Assembly: GCA_028275195.1 (NCBI GenBank)
Contig: JAPWVC010000017.1
Coordinates: 1 to 16,658 of the forward strand
Reading direction: 5' to 3'
DNA from: Candidatus Acetothermia bacterium
GTDB lineage: Bacteria > Bipolaricaulota > Bipolaricaulia > RBG-16-55-9 > JANLFV01
DNA length: 16,658 nucleotides
Shown here piece after piece: positions 6,682 to 14,815 of this stretch (position 1 is its first letter; every line of letters starts with the position of its first letter). Below the pieces are notes generated by a model. The model ran no database searches, had not been told where the DNA came from, and worked only from the letters and a program-made list of their open reading frames with translations. The position numbers and the translations under genes were made by a program.

Positions 6682-9573
6682 GTGGAGAGGCGAAAAGAGG
6701 CGCGCGCAGCGGAGGCGGTCGCGGCCCTTTCGACCATTATTACTAGCTCCTCGAGCTTAGAGGAGCTCTTGGACCGGGCCCTAGGGGTGATGCTCGAGGC
6801 CAGCGGGGCCGAGGCCGGTGGGATCTACCTCCTCGACGAGGATAAGAAGGAGCTGAAGCTAGCCGCGCATCGGGGCCTCTCGCCGGAGTTCGTCTCCTGG
6901 GCTAAGGCCCATCCCTTGGGCCAGGGGCTCACTGGGCGGGCCGGGGCCGAGCGGAGGCCGGTCGTCTGCCCTGACCTCTTGAGGGAATTTCCCGAGCTGG
7001 AAGAGATCATCCGCCAGGAGGGCTTCCGCGGGCAGGTGAGCCTCCCCCTCCTCGCCCAGGAGAGGCTCCTCGGGGTGGTGAACCTCAACAGCCGGAAGGC
7101 CCTCGATCTCCCGGAGGAGGAGCTTGCCCTCCTCCGGCTAATCAGCGAGTGGCTAGCCCAGGCCATTGAGCTCGGCCGATTGCTCCAGCGCGAGCGGGCC
7201 TGGGCCAGAAGGGAGACGGCCCTCGCGGCGATCGGGAGGGCCCTGAGCCGGTCGCTCGAGCCCCAATCGTTCCTCAATGCGGTCTTGGAAGAGCTGGGCC
7301 TGGCCCTCGAGTTCGAGATCGGGGCGGTCTACTTGATCGAAGGGGAGGAGTTCGTCCTCGCCTCTCACCGTGGCCTTTCGGCGGAGTTCGCCGCCAAGGC
7401 CGCGCGGAACCCGCTCGACCACTACATCCTCGGGAGGGTCATCAGCTCTGGGGAGCCGCTGGAGGTCCGAGAGTTCCTCTCACCAGCGACGGAGGAGGAG
7501 GGACTGAAGTATGCCGCCTATGTCCCGCTCCGCACTCCGGAGAGGCCGCTTGGGGTCCTGATCCTCGGGACTCGGAGCGAGCGGGCCCTCGGGGCTGAGG
7601 AACTGGAGCTCTTGGAGGCCGTGGGGGCCCAGCTCGGGCTGGCCCTCGGCCAGGCCGAGGCGGCGAACGAGGTCCAGTATTGGCGGGAGTTCCATGAGGA
7701 GCTCCTGGAGAGGCTCCCGGTCGGGATCCTCCGGCTCGATCGGGAGGGGAGGATCGTCTATCAGAACGCGGCCCTCCGGGAGATCCTCGGCGTCCCGGGG
7801 GAGCGGTCCGCGGCCCTGGGGCGGAAGCTCACGGAACTGCCGAATGTGATCGCCACCGGGCTGGTCCCGGAGCTGGAGGCCCTCCTCCGAGCCGGGAAAG
7901 AGGTCCGAGCTGAAGAGGTCCCCTTCACCTCGCTCTACGGGAGGCATGCGATTCTCTCGCTCGTCGGGCTCCCGCTCTGCGATCGGGCCGGGGCCTTGGA
8001 TGGTGCGCTCCTTCTTATCGAGGATGTCACGCGGGTCCGGGCGAGCGAGCGCCTCCGGGAGAGCCTCCTCGAGATAGCCGATGAGATCCTCAGCGCGGAG
8101 GAGATTGAGCCGATCCTCCGGCGGGTGGCGAGGGCGATCATCGAGCTCTCGCCCTTCCAGCGGGCAGCGATCGCCCTCTATGATCTGAAGCACGAGCCCC
8201 CGCTGGAGGGGGCCCTCGTCCAGGCCGTGGCCGCCGGGCTGACTCCCGAGGAGGAGGCGCGGCTCTTCGCGAGCAGCCTCTCCCCCGAGCAGAGGAGGCT
8301 GGCCTTCAGTGAGCGGTTCCGGATCGGGAATTCCTACTACATCCCCCACGACCAGGTCCCCTGGGGGAAGGAGCTCGGCCTCCCCGGGCGAGTGAGCCTC
8401 GACGGCTGGCATCCTGAGGACTTCCTCTTCATCCCCTTGAGGAGCGAGCGGGGGATCATCGGCCATATCTCCGTCGACGACCCCCGGGTCCCCCAGGCCG
8501 TGGATGAGGCCGTCCTCGGGCCGCTGGAGGTCTTCGCCGGCTTGAGCGCACTGGCGGTCGAGCGGGCGGCCCGCTTGCAAGAGCTCCGGCGACAGAAGGA
8601 GCGGCTCCGGGAGGTCTACCGCTTCAGCCACCGCTTGGTAAGCGAGGCCGAGCTGGGGGACCTCTTCCAGCGGGCTTTGGAGCTGCTAGAGCGGGAGTTC
8701 GACTACGACTATGCCGCGATTGAGCTCCTCAAGGGCGGGGAGCTGGAAGTGGTGGCCGAGCGGCTCCGGGCCCCCTGGGAGGGCTCCTTCCTGGGGAAGC
8801 GGATCCCCCTCGGTGAGGGGCTCTCCGGCTGGGCCGCGGCCCAGCGCCGGGCGGTCCGGGTCGAGGATTGCTCCCAGGACCCCAGGTTCATTCCCAGCTT
8901 CCCGGAGATCCAGGCCGAGCTGGCCGTCCCCCTCCTCTTCGGGGAGGAGCTCCTCGGGGTGATCGATGTGGAGAGCCGGAGGAGGGGGGCCTTCACCCCC
9001 GAGGACGAGGAGCTCTTGAGCGCGATCGCGGCCCAGCTCGCACTGGCCATCCAAGAGGTCCGAGAAAGGGAGGCCCTAAAGGAGCTCTCGATCCGGGACC
9101 CCCTCACCGGCCTTTTCAACCGGCGCTACCTCCACGAGGCCCTGGGGCGGGAACTCGAGCGGAGTCAGCGCTACGGCCACCGACTGGCCCTCCTGATGCT
9201 CGACCTGGACAACTTCCGCGAGGTGAATAACCGCTTCGGCCACGCCAAGGGGGACGAGGTCCTCCGTGAGCTGGCTCAGCTCCTTCGCGAGAATGTCCGG
9301 GCCAGCGACCTCGTCTTCCGCTATGGCGGGGATGAGTTCCTGATCCTCATGCCTGAGACGGAGGTCGAGCCCAAGCAGGCGGTCGGGCGGCTCAAGCGGG
9401 CTGTCGAGGAATGGAATAAGGAGAAACAGGCCATGGGGTTCGATCTCCGGTTGGGCCTCTCCATCGGGGCGGTCTCCTGGTCCCCCGAGGAGGGCCGGAG
9501 CCCGAGCATCGAGGAGCTACTCGATTCGGCCGACCGCCTGCTCTACCGGGAGAAGCACGGAAGCGAGAGATGA
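6682..9573 (+). CDS. Soluble multi-GAF/PAS sensor diguanylate cyclase
   Basis: The 963-residue protein ends in a GGDEF domain that should make cyclic di-GMP from two GTP. The signature GGDEF is at 882-886 within RYGGDEF, and the inhibitory I-site RASD is at 873-876 with the standard five-residue spacing, so an active, product-inhibited enzyme is expected. The likely domain order is GAF (about 20-165), GAF (185-325), PAS (335-450), GAF (460-640), GAF (645-795) and GGDEF (800-960). No signal peptide or membrane segment is seen, so it is probably cytosolic and senses small molecules, ligands unknown. The start is GTG 6682; the purine-rich GAGGAGGGGA (6656-6665) is about 16 bases upstream, a little far, but no other start codon exists in the open frame. 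The stop overlaps the next gene (ATGA). Confidence 0.9.
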   Translation: MERRKEARAAEAVAALSTIITSSSSLEELLDRALGVMLEASGAEAGGIYLLDEDKKELKLAAHRGLSPEFVSWAKAHPLGQGLTGRAGAERRPVVCPDLLREFPELEEIIRQEGFRGQVSLPLLAQERLLGVVNLNSRKALDLPEEELALLRLISEWLAQAIELGRLLQRERAWARRETALAAIGRALSRSLEPQSFLNAVLEELGLALEFEIGAVYLIEGEEFVLASHRGLSAEFAAKAARNPLDHYILGRVISSGEPLEVREFLSPATEEEGLKYAAYVPLRTPERPLGVLILGTRSERALGAEELELLEAVGAQLGLALGQAEAANEVQYWREFHEELLERLPVGILRLDREGRIVYQNAALREILGVPGERSAALGRKLTELPNVIATGLVPELEALLRAGKEVRAEEVPFTSLYGRHAILSLVGLPLCDRAGALDGALLLIEDVTRVRASERLRESLLEIADEILSAEEIEPILRRVARAIIELSPFQRAAIALYDLKHEPPLEGALVQAVAAGLTPEEEARLFASSLSPEQRRLAFSERFRIGNSYYIPHDQVPWGKELGLPGRVSLDGWHPEDFLFIPLRSERGIIGHISVDDPRVPQAVDEAVLGPLEVFAGLSALAVERAARLQELRRQKERLREVYRFSHRLVSEAELGDLFQRALELLEREFDYDYAAIELLKGGELEVVAERLRAPWEGSFLGKRIPLGEGLSGWAAAQRRAVRVEDCSQDPRFIPSFPEIQAELAVPLLFGEELLGVIDVESRRRGAFTPEDEELLSAIAAQLALAIQEVREREALKELSIRDPLTGLFNRRYLHEALGRELERSQRYGHRLALLMLDLDNFREVNNRFGHAKGDEVLRELAQLLRENVRASDLVFRYGGDEFLILMPETEVEPKQAVGRLKRAVEEWNKEKQAMGFDLRLGLSIGAVSWSPEEGRSPSIEELLDSADRLLYREKHGSER

Positions 9574-10484
9574 CTCTCCAGGACAAGATCGAGATCCGTC
9601 CGATCGCGGGCCATCAGGGCCTCCTGGAGTGCGAGCGCCTCCAGCGGGAGATCTGGGGCTTTGCCGAGCAGGCCGTCGTCCCGGACCACCTGCTGCTCAC
9701 GGCGATCGAGGGCGGCGGCTGCCTCCTCGGGGCCTACGATGGCGAGCGGCTCATCGGGTTCGTCTTCAGCCTCATCGGCCTCCAAGGGGGTAAGCTGAAG
9801 CATTGCTCGCTCATGGCCGGGGTCCTCCCCCAGGCCCGCTACCAAGGGGTCGGCTACCGGCTGAAGCTGGCCCAGCGCGAATTTGCCCTCAAGCAGGGGA
9901 TCGGGCTGATCACCTGGACCTTCGATCCGCTCCAGAGCGCCAACGCCCACTTCAACTTCAAGAAGCTGGGGGTCCTTGCCCGCAGGTATGAGGAGAATTA
10001 CTACGGGGACATGCGGGACCAGCTCAACCGCGGACTAGAGAGCGACCGCCTCCTCGTCGAGTGGTGGCTTACCTCCCCCAGGGTCGAGGCCAAGCTCGCG
10101 GGGCAGTATCCCCTCCCCTCGGTCGAGAGCCTCCTCTCCCAGGGCGCGGAGATGATAAACCGGACTGAAATCGAAAGGGTCCCTCTCACCCTCCACTCAA
10201 GGGGCCAGGGAGAGGGTGCTCAACGGGAGGAGGGCTTCCTAGCTAACCTCGATTATCGCCTCGATCTGAAGGGCGCGAAGCTCCTCCTCGAGATCCCCAC
10301 CAACACCCCGGAGATGCGGGCCCGGGCACCCGACCTAGCCCGTCGCTGGCGGGCTGAGACCCGCGCGATCTTCGGCCACTATCTCTCTCAGGGGTATCTC
10401 GTCTCGGAGTTCATCATGGAGGCCGGGCGGGGGTTCTACCTCCTGGAGCGGGCCTCCCCCGAGGAGGTCCTCTCCCGGCGATGA
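9570..10484 (+). CDS. COG3375-type GNAT acyltransferase, possible D-amino-acid N-succinyltransferase
   Basis: The 304-residue protein resembles the COG3375 branch of the GNAT superfamily. Family traits include LQREIWG (24-30), the acyl-CoA-binding RYQGVG loop (90-95), WTFDPLQSANAHFN (116-129), YYGDM (144-148) and a C-terminal half with LLLEIPTN (238-245). The start overlaps the diguanylate cyclase stop and the end overlaps the racemase start, both as ATGA, so these genes are coupled. In Geobacillus kaustophilus a GNAT enzyme succinylates D-amino acids for a neighbouring N-succinylamino-acid racemase; the same role is inferred here from context. Codons for about residues 204-216 carry a palindromic sequence that looks like an inserted element. 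Acyl donor and acceptor are unproven. Confidence 0.78.
   Translation: MTLQDKIEIRPIAGHQGLLECERLQREIWGFAEQAVVPDHLLLTAIEGGGCLLGAYDGERLIGFVFSLIGLQGGKLKHCSLMAGVLPQARYQGVGYRLKLAQREFALKQGIGLITWTFDPLQSANAHFNFKKLGVLARRYEENYYGDMRDQLNRGLESDRLLVEWWLTSPRVEAKLAGQYPLPSVESLLSQGAEMINRTEIERVPLTLHSRGQGEGAQREEGFLANLDYRLDLKGAKLLLEIPTNTPEMRARAPDLARRWRAETRAIFGHYLSQGYLVSEFIMEAGRGFYLLERASPEEVLSRR
10181..10216. repeat. Palindromic REP-like element inside the GNAT gene
   Basis: CCCTCTC (10181-10187) pairs with GAGAGGG (10210-10216), and nested inside CCCT (10189-10192) pairs with AGGG (10200-10203) around a seven-base loop. It encodes a low-complexity stretch (Leu-Thr-Leu-His-Ser-Arg-Gly and onwards) where the family usually has a short linker. 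The CCCTCTC/GAGAGGG type of palindrome resembles dispersed intergenic repeats of many bacterial genomes. That similarity is from memory and was not searched. Confidence 0.5.
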
Positions 10485-11587
10485 GGCTCGAGCGGGCGGA
10501 GCTTCGGCTGATCGAGCTCCGGCTGGTCCAGCCGTTCGAGACCAGCTTCGGGCGGGAGGAGAAGAGGCCGGCCCTCATCGTGGCCCTCTACAGCGAGGGG
10601 GCAGTCGGGTGGGGCGAGTGCGTCGCCTCGAGCGGGCCGTGGTATTCCTCCGAGACGGTCACGACCGCCTGGCATGTGCTCGAGGAGTTCCTCCTCCCGA
10701 GGGTCCTGCGCCAGGAGCTTGCCGGCCCCGCGGCTCTCTGGGAACGGCTCCGCCCGATCCGAGGGCACAATATGGCCAAGGCAGCCCTGGAGATGGCCTT
10801 CTGGGACCTCTGGGCCAAGCTCGAGGGGGTCCCGCTCGCTCGCCTCCTCGGCGGGGCCAAAGAGCGAGTCCAAAGCGGGGTCTCCCTCGGGATCAAGGGC
10901 ACGGTCCCCGAGCTGTTGGAGGAAATCGCCCGCCGCTTGGAGGAGGGCTACCCCCGGATCAAGCTCAAGATCAAGCCCGGCTGGGACCTCAAGGTCTTGG
11001 AGCAGGTCCGGGCCCAGTTCCCGGAGATAAGGCTCCAGGTCGATGCGAACGCGGCCTACACCATCGCGGACCTCCCGCTCCTCCGCCAGCTCGACCGGTT
11101 CGGGCTCCTGATGGTCGAGCAGCCCTTCGCCTACGATGACCTTGTGGACCATGCCGCGCTCCAGCGGGATCTGGCTACCCCGATCTGCCTCGACGAGAGC
11201 ATCCCCTCGCTCAATGCGGCCCGGGCGGCCCTTGAGCTCGGGAGCTGCAAGGTCATCAACATCAAGCCCGGGCGAGTCGGCGGGCTCTCCCAAGCGGTCG
11301 CGATCCACGGCTACTGCCGAGAGAAGGGGGTCCCGGTCTGGTGCGGCGGGATGCTCGAGACCGGGATCGGCCGGGCCCATAATGTGGCCCTGGCTTCGCT
11401 CCCCGGGTTCTCCCTCCCGAACGACATCTCGGCGAGCAAGCGCTACTGGGAGCATGATATAATCGAGCCGGAGTTCGAGCTGAACGAGGATGGGACGATC
11501 TCCGTCCCAAAAGGGCCGGGGATCGGGGTCGAGGTCTTACAAGCGCGGCTGGAAGCGGCCACCATCAGGATGAGGAGCTATGACTAA
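10481..11587 (+). CDS. N-succinylamino-acid racemase / o-succinylbenzoate synthase (enolase superfamily)
   Basis: The 368-residue protein is a muconate-lactonizing-subgroup enolase-superfamily enzyme. The catalytic KLK is at 161-163 (K163), the Mg2+ ligands are D188 (VDAN), E213 (VEQP) and D238 (LDES), and the opposing base is K262 (NIKPGR). These numbers sit within one residue of the characterised Amycolatopsis enzyme. R265 in KPGR matches the Arg associated with racemase activity in that group. No menaquinone gene is nearby, while a COG3375 GNAT gene directly precedes it, so N-succinylamino-acid racemase (NSAR) fits better than MenC, though dual activity is common in this subfamily. The start overlaps the GNAT stop (ATGA) with GAGGAGG 13 bases upstream. 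Its end overlaps deoC by eight bases. Confidence 0.88.
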   Translation: MRLERAELRLIELRLVQPFETSFGREEKRPALIVALYSEGAVGWGECVASSGPWYSSETVTTAWHVLEEFLLPRVLRQELAGPAALWERLRPIRGHNMAKAALEMAFWDLWAKLEGVPLARLLGGAKERVQSGVSLGIKGTVPELLEEIARRLEEGYPRIKLKIKPGWDLKVLEQVRAQFPEIRLQVDANAAYTIADLPLLRQLDRFGLLMVEQPFAYDDLVDHAALQRDLATPICLDESIPSLNAARAALELGSCKVINIKPGRVGGLSQAVAIHGYCREKGVPVWCGGMLETGIGRAHNVALASLPGFSLPNDISASKRYWEHDIIEPEFELNEDGTISVPKGPGIGVEVLQARLEAATIRMRSYD

Positions 11588-12251
11588 GAAGGAGCTAGCG
11601 GAGCGGATCGACCATACCGCCTTAGGGCCTGATGTCTCGCCCGAGCGGGTCCGCCAGATCTGCGCCGAGGCGAAGGAGTGGGGCTTCTATGGCGTCTGCG
11701 TCAATCCATGCTACATCGAGCTGGCCAAGAAGGAGCTGGAGGGGACCTCGGTGAAGATCGTGACGGTCATCGGCTTCCCCCATGGCGCGACCCTCCCGCA
11801 GGTCAAGGCCTACGAGGCCCGAGCGGCGGTCGAGGCCGGGGCGGACGAGCTGGATATGGTCATCAACATCGCCGCGCTCAAGGCCAAGGACTACCAGACG
11901 ATCCTGAAGGAGCTGGCCGCGGTCCGGGAGGCCCTGGTCCGGGCCCCCAAGCGGGTCATCCTCAAGGCCATCCTGGAGACCGGCCTCCTGACTGACGAGG
12001 AGAAGGTGGCCGGTGCGATCCTCGCCCAGGCCGGGGGCGCCGACTTCGTCAAGACCTCGACCGGGTTCGGCCCCCGGGGCGCGACCGTCGAGGATGTCAA
12101 GCTCCTCAAGGGGGCAATCGGGCCGCGGATGAAGATCAAGGCCGCTGGCGGGATCCGGGACTACCAGACGGCAGTAGCCATGATCGAGGCCGGGGCCGAC
12201 CGGCTCGGGACGAGCTCCGGGGTGGCGATCATCGAGGGGGCGCCGGAGTAA
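11580..12251 (+). CDS. deoC: Deoxyribose-phosphate aldolase
   Basis: DeoC cleaves 2-deoxy-D-ribose 5-phosphate to glyceraldehyde 3-phosphate and acetaldehyde. The 223-residue protein has the Schiff-base lysine K158 in FVKTSTGF, the proton-relay pair D92 (ELDMV) and K187 (IKAAGG), and the N-terminal IDHTAL motif. Length is normal for the short bacterial type. The ATG at 11580 lies inside the end of the racemase gene (eight-base overlap), preceded by GAGGAG, so it is co-translated in the same operon. No other nucleoside-catabolism gene (deoA, deoB, punA) is in the window. An aldehyde dehydrogenase two genes on could use the acetaldehyde, which is speculative. Confidence 0.96.
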   Translation: MTKKELAERIDHTALGPDVSPERVRQICAEAKEWGFYGVCVNPCYIELAKKELEGTSVKIVTVIGFPHGATLPQVKAYEARAAVEAGADELDMVINIAALKAKDYQTILKELAAVREALVRAPKRVILKAILETGLLTDEEKVAGAILAQAGGADFVKTSTGFGPRGATVEDVKLLKGAIGPRMKIKAAGGIRDYQTAVAMIEAGADRLGTSSGVAIIEGAPE

Positions 12252-12252
12252 G

Positions 12253-13005
12253 TTGGCCCTCGCTAAGGCGACCGGGTTCGTCATCCGTGCCTTCGATTAC
12301 CAGGAGAGCTCGAGGATCGTCACCCTCCTCTCCTCCCGGCTAGGGAAGATCTCGCTCTTGGCCAAGGGGGCCCGGAAGATCGAGAGCCAGTTCGGGGCCA
12401 CGCTGGACCTATTGAACCTCATCGAGGTCGTCTTCTACGAGGGGAAGGGGCTCAAGCTCCTCAAGGAGGCTACGCTCATCGAGGGCTATCCCGGCCTCAA
12501 GCGGGACTACGACCGCCTCGAGGCGGCCCTCCAGGCCGCAAGGGTCCTCAACCTCCTGCTCCGCGAGGGGCAGGGTGAGGGGCGGGCCTTCAGGCTCTTC
12601 CGGGAGTTCCTCCAGGAGCTGGCCTCAGCGAGGGAGGGCCTCCGGCTCGGGCCGCTCCGGCTCGGCTTCAAGCTGAAGCTGATCGACTACCTCGGCTTCG
12701 GGCCGGAACTGGAGGCCTGCGCCTCCTGCGGGAGGCCGCTCGCCAGGGACGAGCCGCTCTGGCTCTCTCACCAGGCCGGCGGGCTGGTCTGTGCCGATTG
12801 CCGAGCCGCTCGAGTTCAAGCTCAGGGCCGAGCCCAGACCGAGATAGGCCTGCGAGAGGTCGCCCCGCCGCTCGCCCAGGCCTGGCGGGCGAGCCTCCGC
12901 TTCCCTTTGGGGAGGCTCTCGCGGCTCTCCCTCCCAGATGAGCTGATTAAAGTCGGCGAGGGGCTGCTCGACGAGTTCATCGCCTACCACCTCCAGCCGA
13001 TCTAG
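12253..13005 (+). CDS. recO: DNA repair protein RecO
   Basis: RecO anneals single strands and loads RecA with RecR (RecFOR pathway). The 250-residue protein starts with an OB-fold region having GFVIRAFDYQESSRIVTLLS (8-27) and KGARK, and contains a C4 zinc site: C156-x2-C159 and C180-x2-C183, of the CxxC type found in many RecO proteins. Length is typical. The start is TTG 12253, one base after the deoC stop, with GGAG five bases upstream; homology covers the whole N terminus, so this start is preferred although TTG is weak. RecO often lies beside era in bacteria; here four genes separate them. It is the last gene of this compact series. Confidence 0.93.
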   Translation: MALAKATGFVIRAFDYQESSRIVTLLSSRLGKISLLAKGARKIESQFGATLDLLNLIEVVFYEGKGLKLLKEATLIEGYPGLKRDYDRLEAALQAARVLNLLLREGQGEGRAFRLFREFLQELASAREGLRLGPLRLGFKLKLIDYLGFGPELEACASCGRPLARDEPLWLSHQAGGLVCADCRAARVQAQGRAQTEIGLREVAPPLAQAWRASLRFPLGRLSRLSLPDELIKVGEGLLDEFIAYHLQPI

Positions 13006-13060
13006 CGCTTTGCAAGACTGCTCTCGGCCGTCCACCACTTAAGTCGCCGATGAGCTGGAC

Positions 13061-13089
13061 TTGCTCTCGCTTTGCCTCGGCCCTATCCT
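13061..13089 (+). promoter_or_regulatory. Weak promoter candidate for the aldehyde dehydrogenase gene
   Basis: In the 93-bp gap after recO, TTGCTC (13061-13066) and TATCCT (13084-13089) are 17 bases apart. The -10 box ends nine bases before the ATG at 13099, so the message would have almost no leader. A small inverted repeat AAGTC/GACTT (13041-13045, 13058-13062) touches the -35 box. No T-run hairpin that could end the recO transcript is visible. Confidence 0.35.
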
Positions 13090-13098
13090 TGAAGGGCA

Positions 13099-14541
13099 AT
13101 GGCCAGGATGGTCGGACTCCTCATCGGGGGCGACTGGGTCGAGACTGAGGAGAAGCTGGAGGTCCGCAATCCCTTTAATCATGAGCTTCTGGCCGAGGTC
13201 CCCCAGGCCGGGGAGGAGGAGGTCGAGCGGGCCCTCTCCTCAGCCCAGGAGGCCTTCATAAGCTACCGGAGGAGCCCGGCCCACCAGCGGGCGGCCCTCC
13301 TCCGCCGGGTCTCAACGCTCCTCGGGGAGCAGAAGGAGGAGTTCGCCCGGCTCATCGCCCTGGAGGCGGCCAAGCCCTGGCGGTATGCCCTGGCCGAGGC
13401 CGAGCGGGCGGTCGAGACCCTCTCATTTGCCGCGGGGGAGGCGGAGCGGCTCCACGGCGAGACGATTGCCCTGGACGCGGCCCGGGGCTCCGAGCATAGA
13501 AGGGGTTTGTTCATCCGCCAGCCTGTGGGGGTGATCGTCGCCATCTCGCCCTTCAACTTCCCCTTGAACCTGGTGGCCCACAAGGTCGGGCCGGCCCTGG
13601 CCGCGGGGAACACCGTGGTCCTGAAGCCGGCCTCGGCCACCCCGCTCACCGCCTTGAGGCTCGGGGAGCTATTCATGGAGGCCGGCCTCCCGCCCGGGGT
13701 GTTGAACATCCTGGTCGGCCCAGGGGCAATCGTGGGCCAGCGGCTGATCCGGGACAAGCGGGTCCGGATGATCACCTTCACCGGGAGCGCCCCGGTCGGG
13801 GAGCGGCTCAAGCGGGAGTCAGGGATCAAGAAGATTACATTGGAGCTGGGCTCGAACTCCGGGGCGATCATCGCCGAGGACGCGGACCTGGAGATGGCCC
13901 TGGCGAAGTGCCTCGTCGGGGGGTTCGCCTACTCCGGCCAGGTCTGCATCCACACCCAGCGGATCTACATCCATGAATCGCTGAAGGCCCGGTTCATCGG
14001 GGAGTTTGTGCGGCGGGCGGAGCGGTTGAGGCGGGGCGACCCCCTGGACCCGGCCACGGAGGTCGGGCCGCTGATCGACGAGCCTGCGGCGATCAAGGCC
14101 GAGGCCTGGATCGAGGAGGCCATCGCCCAGGGGGCGAAGCTCCTCTGTGGCGGCAAGCGGGAGAAGAACTTCCTCGAGCCGACGGTCCTGACGGATGTGA
14201 AGCCGGAGATGAAGGTTGTCTGCGAGGAGACCTTTGCCCCGATCGTCGTCATCGATGGCTTCTCCGACTTTGGGGAGGCGATCGCGAAGTTCAACGAGGG
14301 CTCCCGCCTGGGGAGCTATGACTATGGCCTGGCCTGCGGGGTCTTCACCCGCGATCTTGGGAGGGCCTGGGAGGCCATCGAGGGGCTGGAGGTGGGGAAT
14401 GTCTTCCTCAACGACTCCGCGACCTTCCGGGCCGACCAGATGCCCTACGGCGGGGTGAAGGAGAGCGGGCTGGGGAGGGAGGGGCCGCGCTTCGCCATCG
14501 AGGAGATGACCGAGATCAAGATGGTCTCGTTCTCCCTATGA
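13099..14541 (+). CDS. NAD(P)-dependent aldehyde dehydrogenase (lactaldehyde dehydrogenase-like subgroup)
   Basis: The 480-residue protein is a full-length ALDH-superfamily enzyme oxidising an aldehyde to its acid. The Rossmann-fold motifs PFNFPLN and LKPAS are present. The general base is E249 (LELGSN) and the catalytic thiol C283 (GQVCIH), 34 residues apart as in the family. The C-terminal MPYGGVKESGLGREG is also typical. ELGSN instead of ELGGN, and ATFRADQMPYGG, recall the lactaldehyde dehydrogenase / y4uC-like groups; the substrate cannot be read from sequence. The start could be ATG 13099 or ATG 13108; I took 13099, with GAAGGG just upstream. The stop is one base before the next gene. 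Acetaldehyde from DeoC is one conceivable substrate. Confidence 0.93.
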   Translation: MARMVGLLIGGDWVETEEKLEVRNPFNHELLAEVPQAGEEEVERALSSAQEAFISYRRSPAHQRAALLRRVSTLLGEQKEEFARLIALEAAKPWRYALAEAERAVETLSFAAGEAERLHGETIALDAARGSEHRRGLFIRQPVGVIVAISPFNFPLNLVAHKVGPALAAGNTVVLKPASATPLTALRLGELFMEAGLPPGVLNILVGPGAIVGQRLIRDKRVRMITFTGSAPVGERLKRESGIKKITLELGSNSGAIIAEDADLEMALAKCLVGGFAYSGQVCIHTQRIYIHESLKARFIGEFVRRAERLRRGDPLDPATEVGPLIDEPAAIKAEAWIEEAIAQGAKLLCGGKREKNFLEPTVLTDVKPEMKVVCEETFAPIVVIDGFSDFGEAIAKFNEGSRLGSYDYGLACGVFTRDLGRAWEAIEGLEVGNVFLNDSATFRADQMPYGGVKESGLGREGPRFAIEEMTEIKMVSFSL

Positions 14542-14542
14542 G

Positions 14543-14815
14543 ATGCCAGGGATGAAGCCGCGGTTCATCTCCGAGGAGGTCGAGGTCCGCTTCGCCACAA
14601 GGCCCGGCCCGCCCTCTGCCTTCGTCTGGCAAGGGAAGGAATACAAGATCGTCGAGGTCCTGAGCGCCCGGCAGGAGCTGGACTTCAAGCGGGCCTGGTG
14701 GCGCAGGCGCCATCGCGATCATTATCTGGTGCGGACCGAAGATGGGAGGACCTTCGAGCTCTACTTCCACCGCGGCCCAGGCCGGAGGTATTGGGTGCTC
14801 TACCGAGAGATTTGA
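14543..14815 (+). CDS. Small DUF6504-like protein
   Basis: The predicted 90-residue basic protein has no signal peptide or membrane segment. Its core FVWQGKEYKIVEVL, a WWRRRHRDHYLV stretch and FELYFHR, ending in YWVLY, resemble the DUF6504 family of small cytosolic proteins of unknown function; this is pattern recognition only. The start could be ATG 14543 or 14552. It begins one base after the aldehyde dehydrogenase stop, so the two are likely co-transcribed. No function is proposed. Confidence 0.7.
   Translation: MPGMKPRFISEEVEVRFATRPGPPSAFVWQGKEYKIVEVLSARQELDFKRAWWRRRHRDHYLVRTEDGRTFELYFHRGPGRRYWVLYREI

Noticed and set aside
7480..8631. A 383-codon minus-strand frame under the diguanylate cyclase gene.
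   Set aside because: It lies entirely opposite recognisable GAF/PAS domains, with Pro/Glu/Leu-rich shadow composition and no family resemblance.
10436..11455. A 339-codon minus-strand frame opposite the racemase gene.
   Set aside because: The plus strand encodes all catalytic residues of the enolase superfamily. The opposite frame is a composition artefact.
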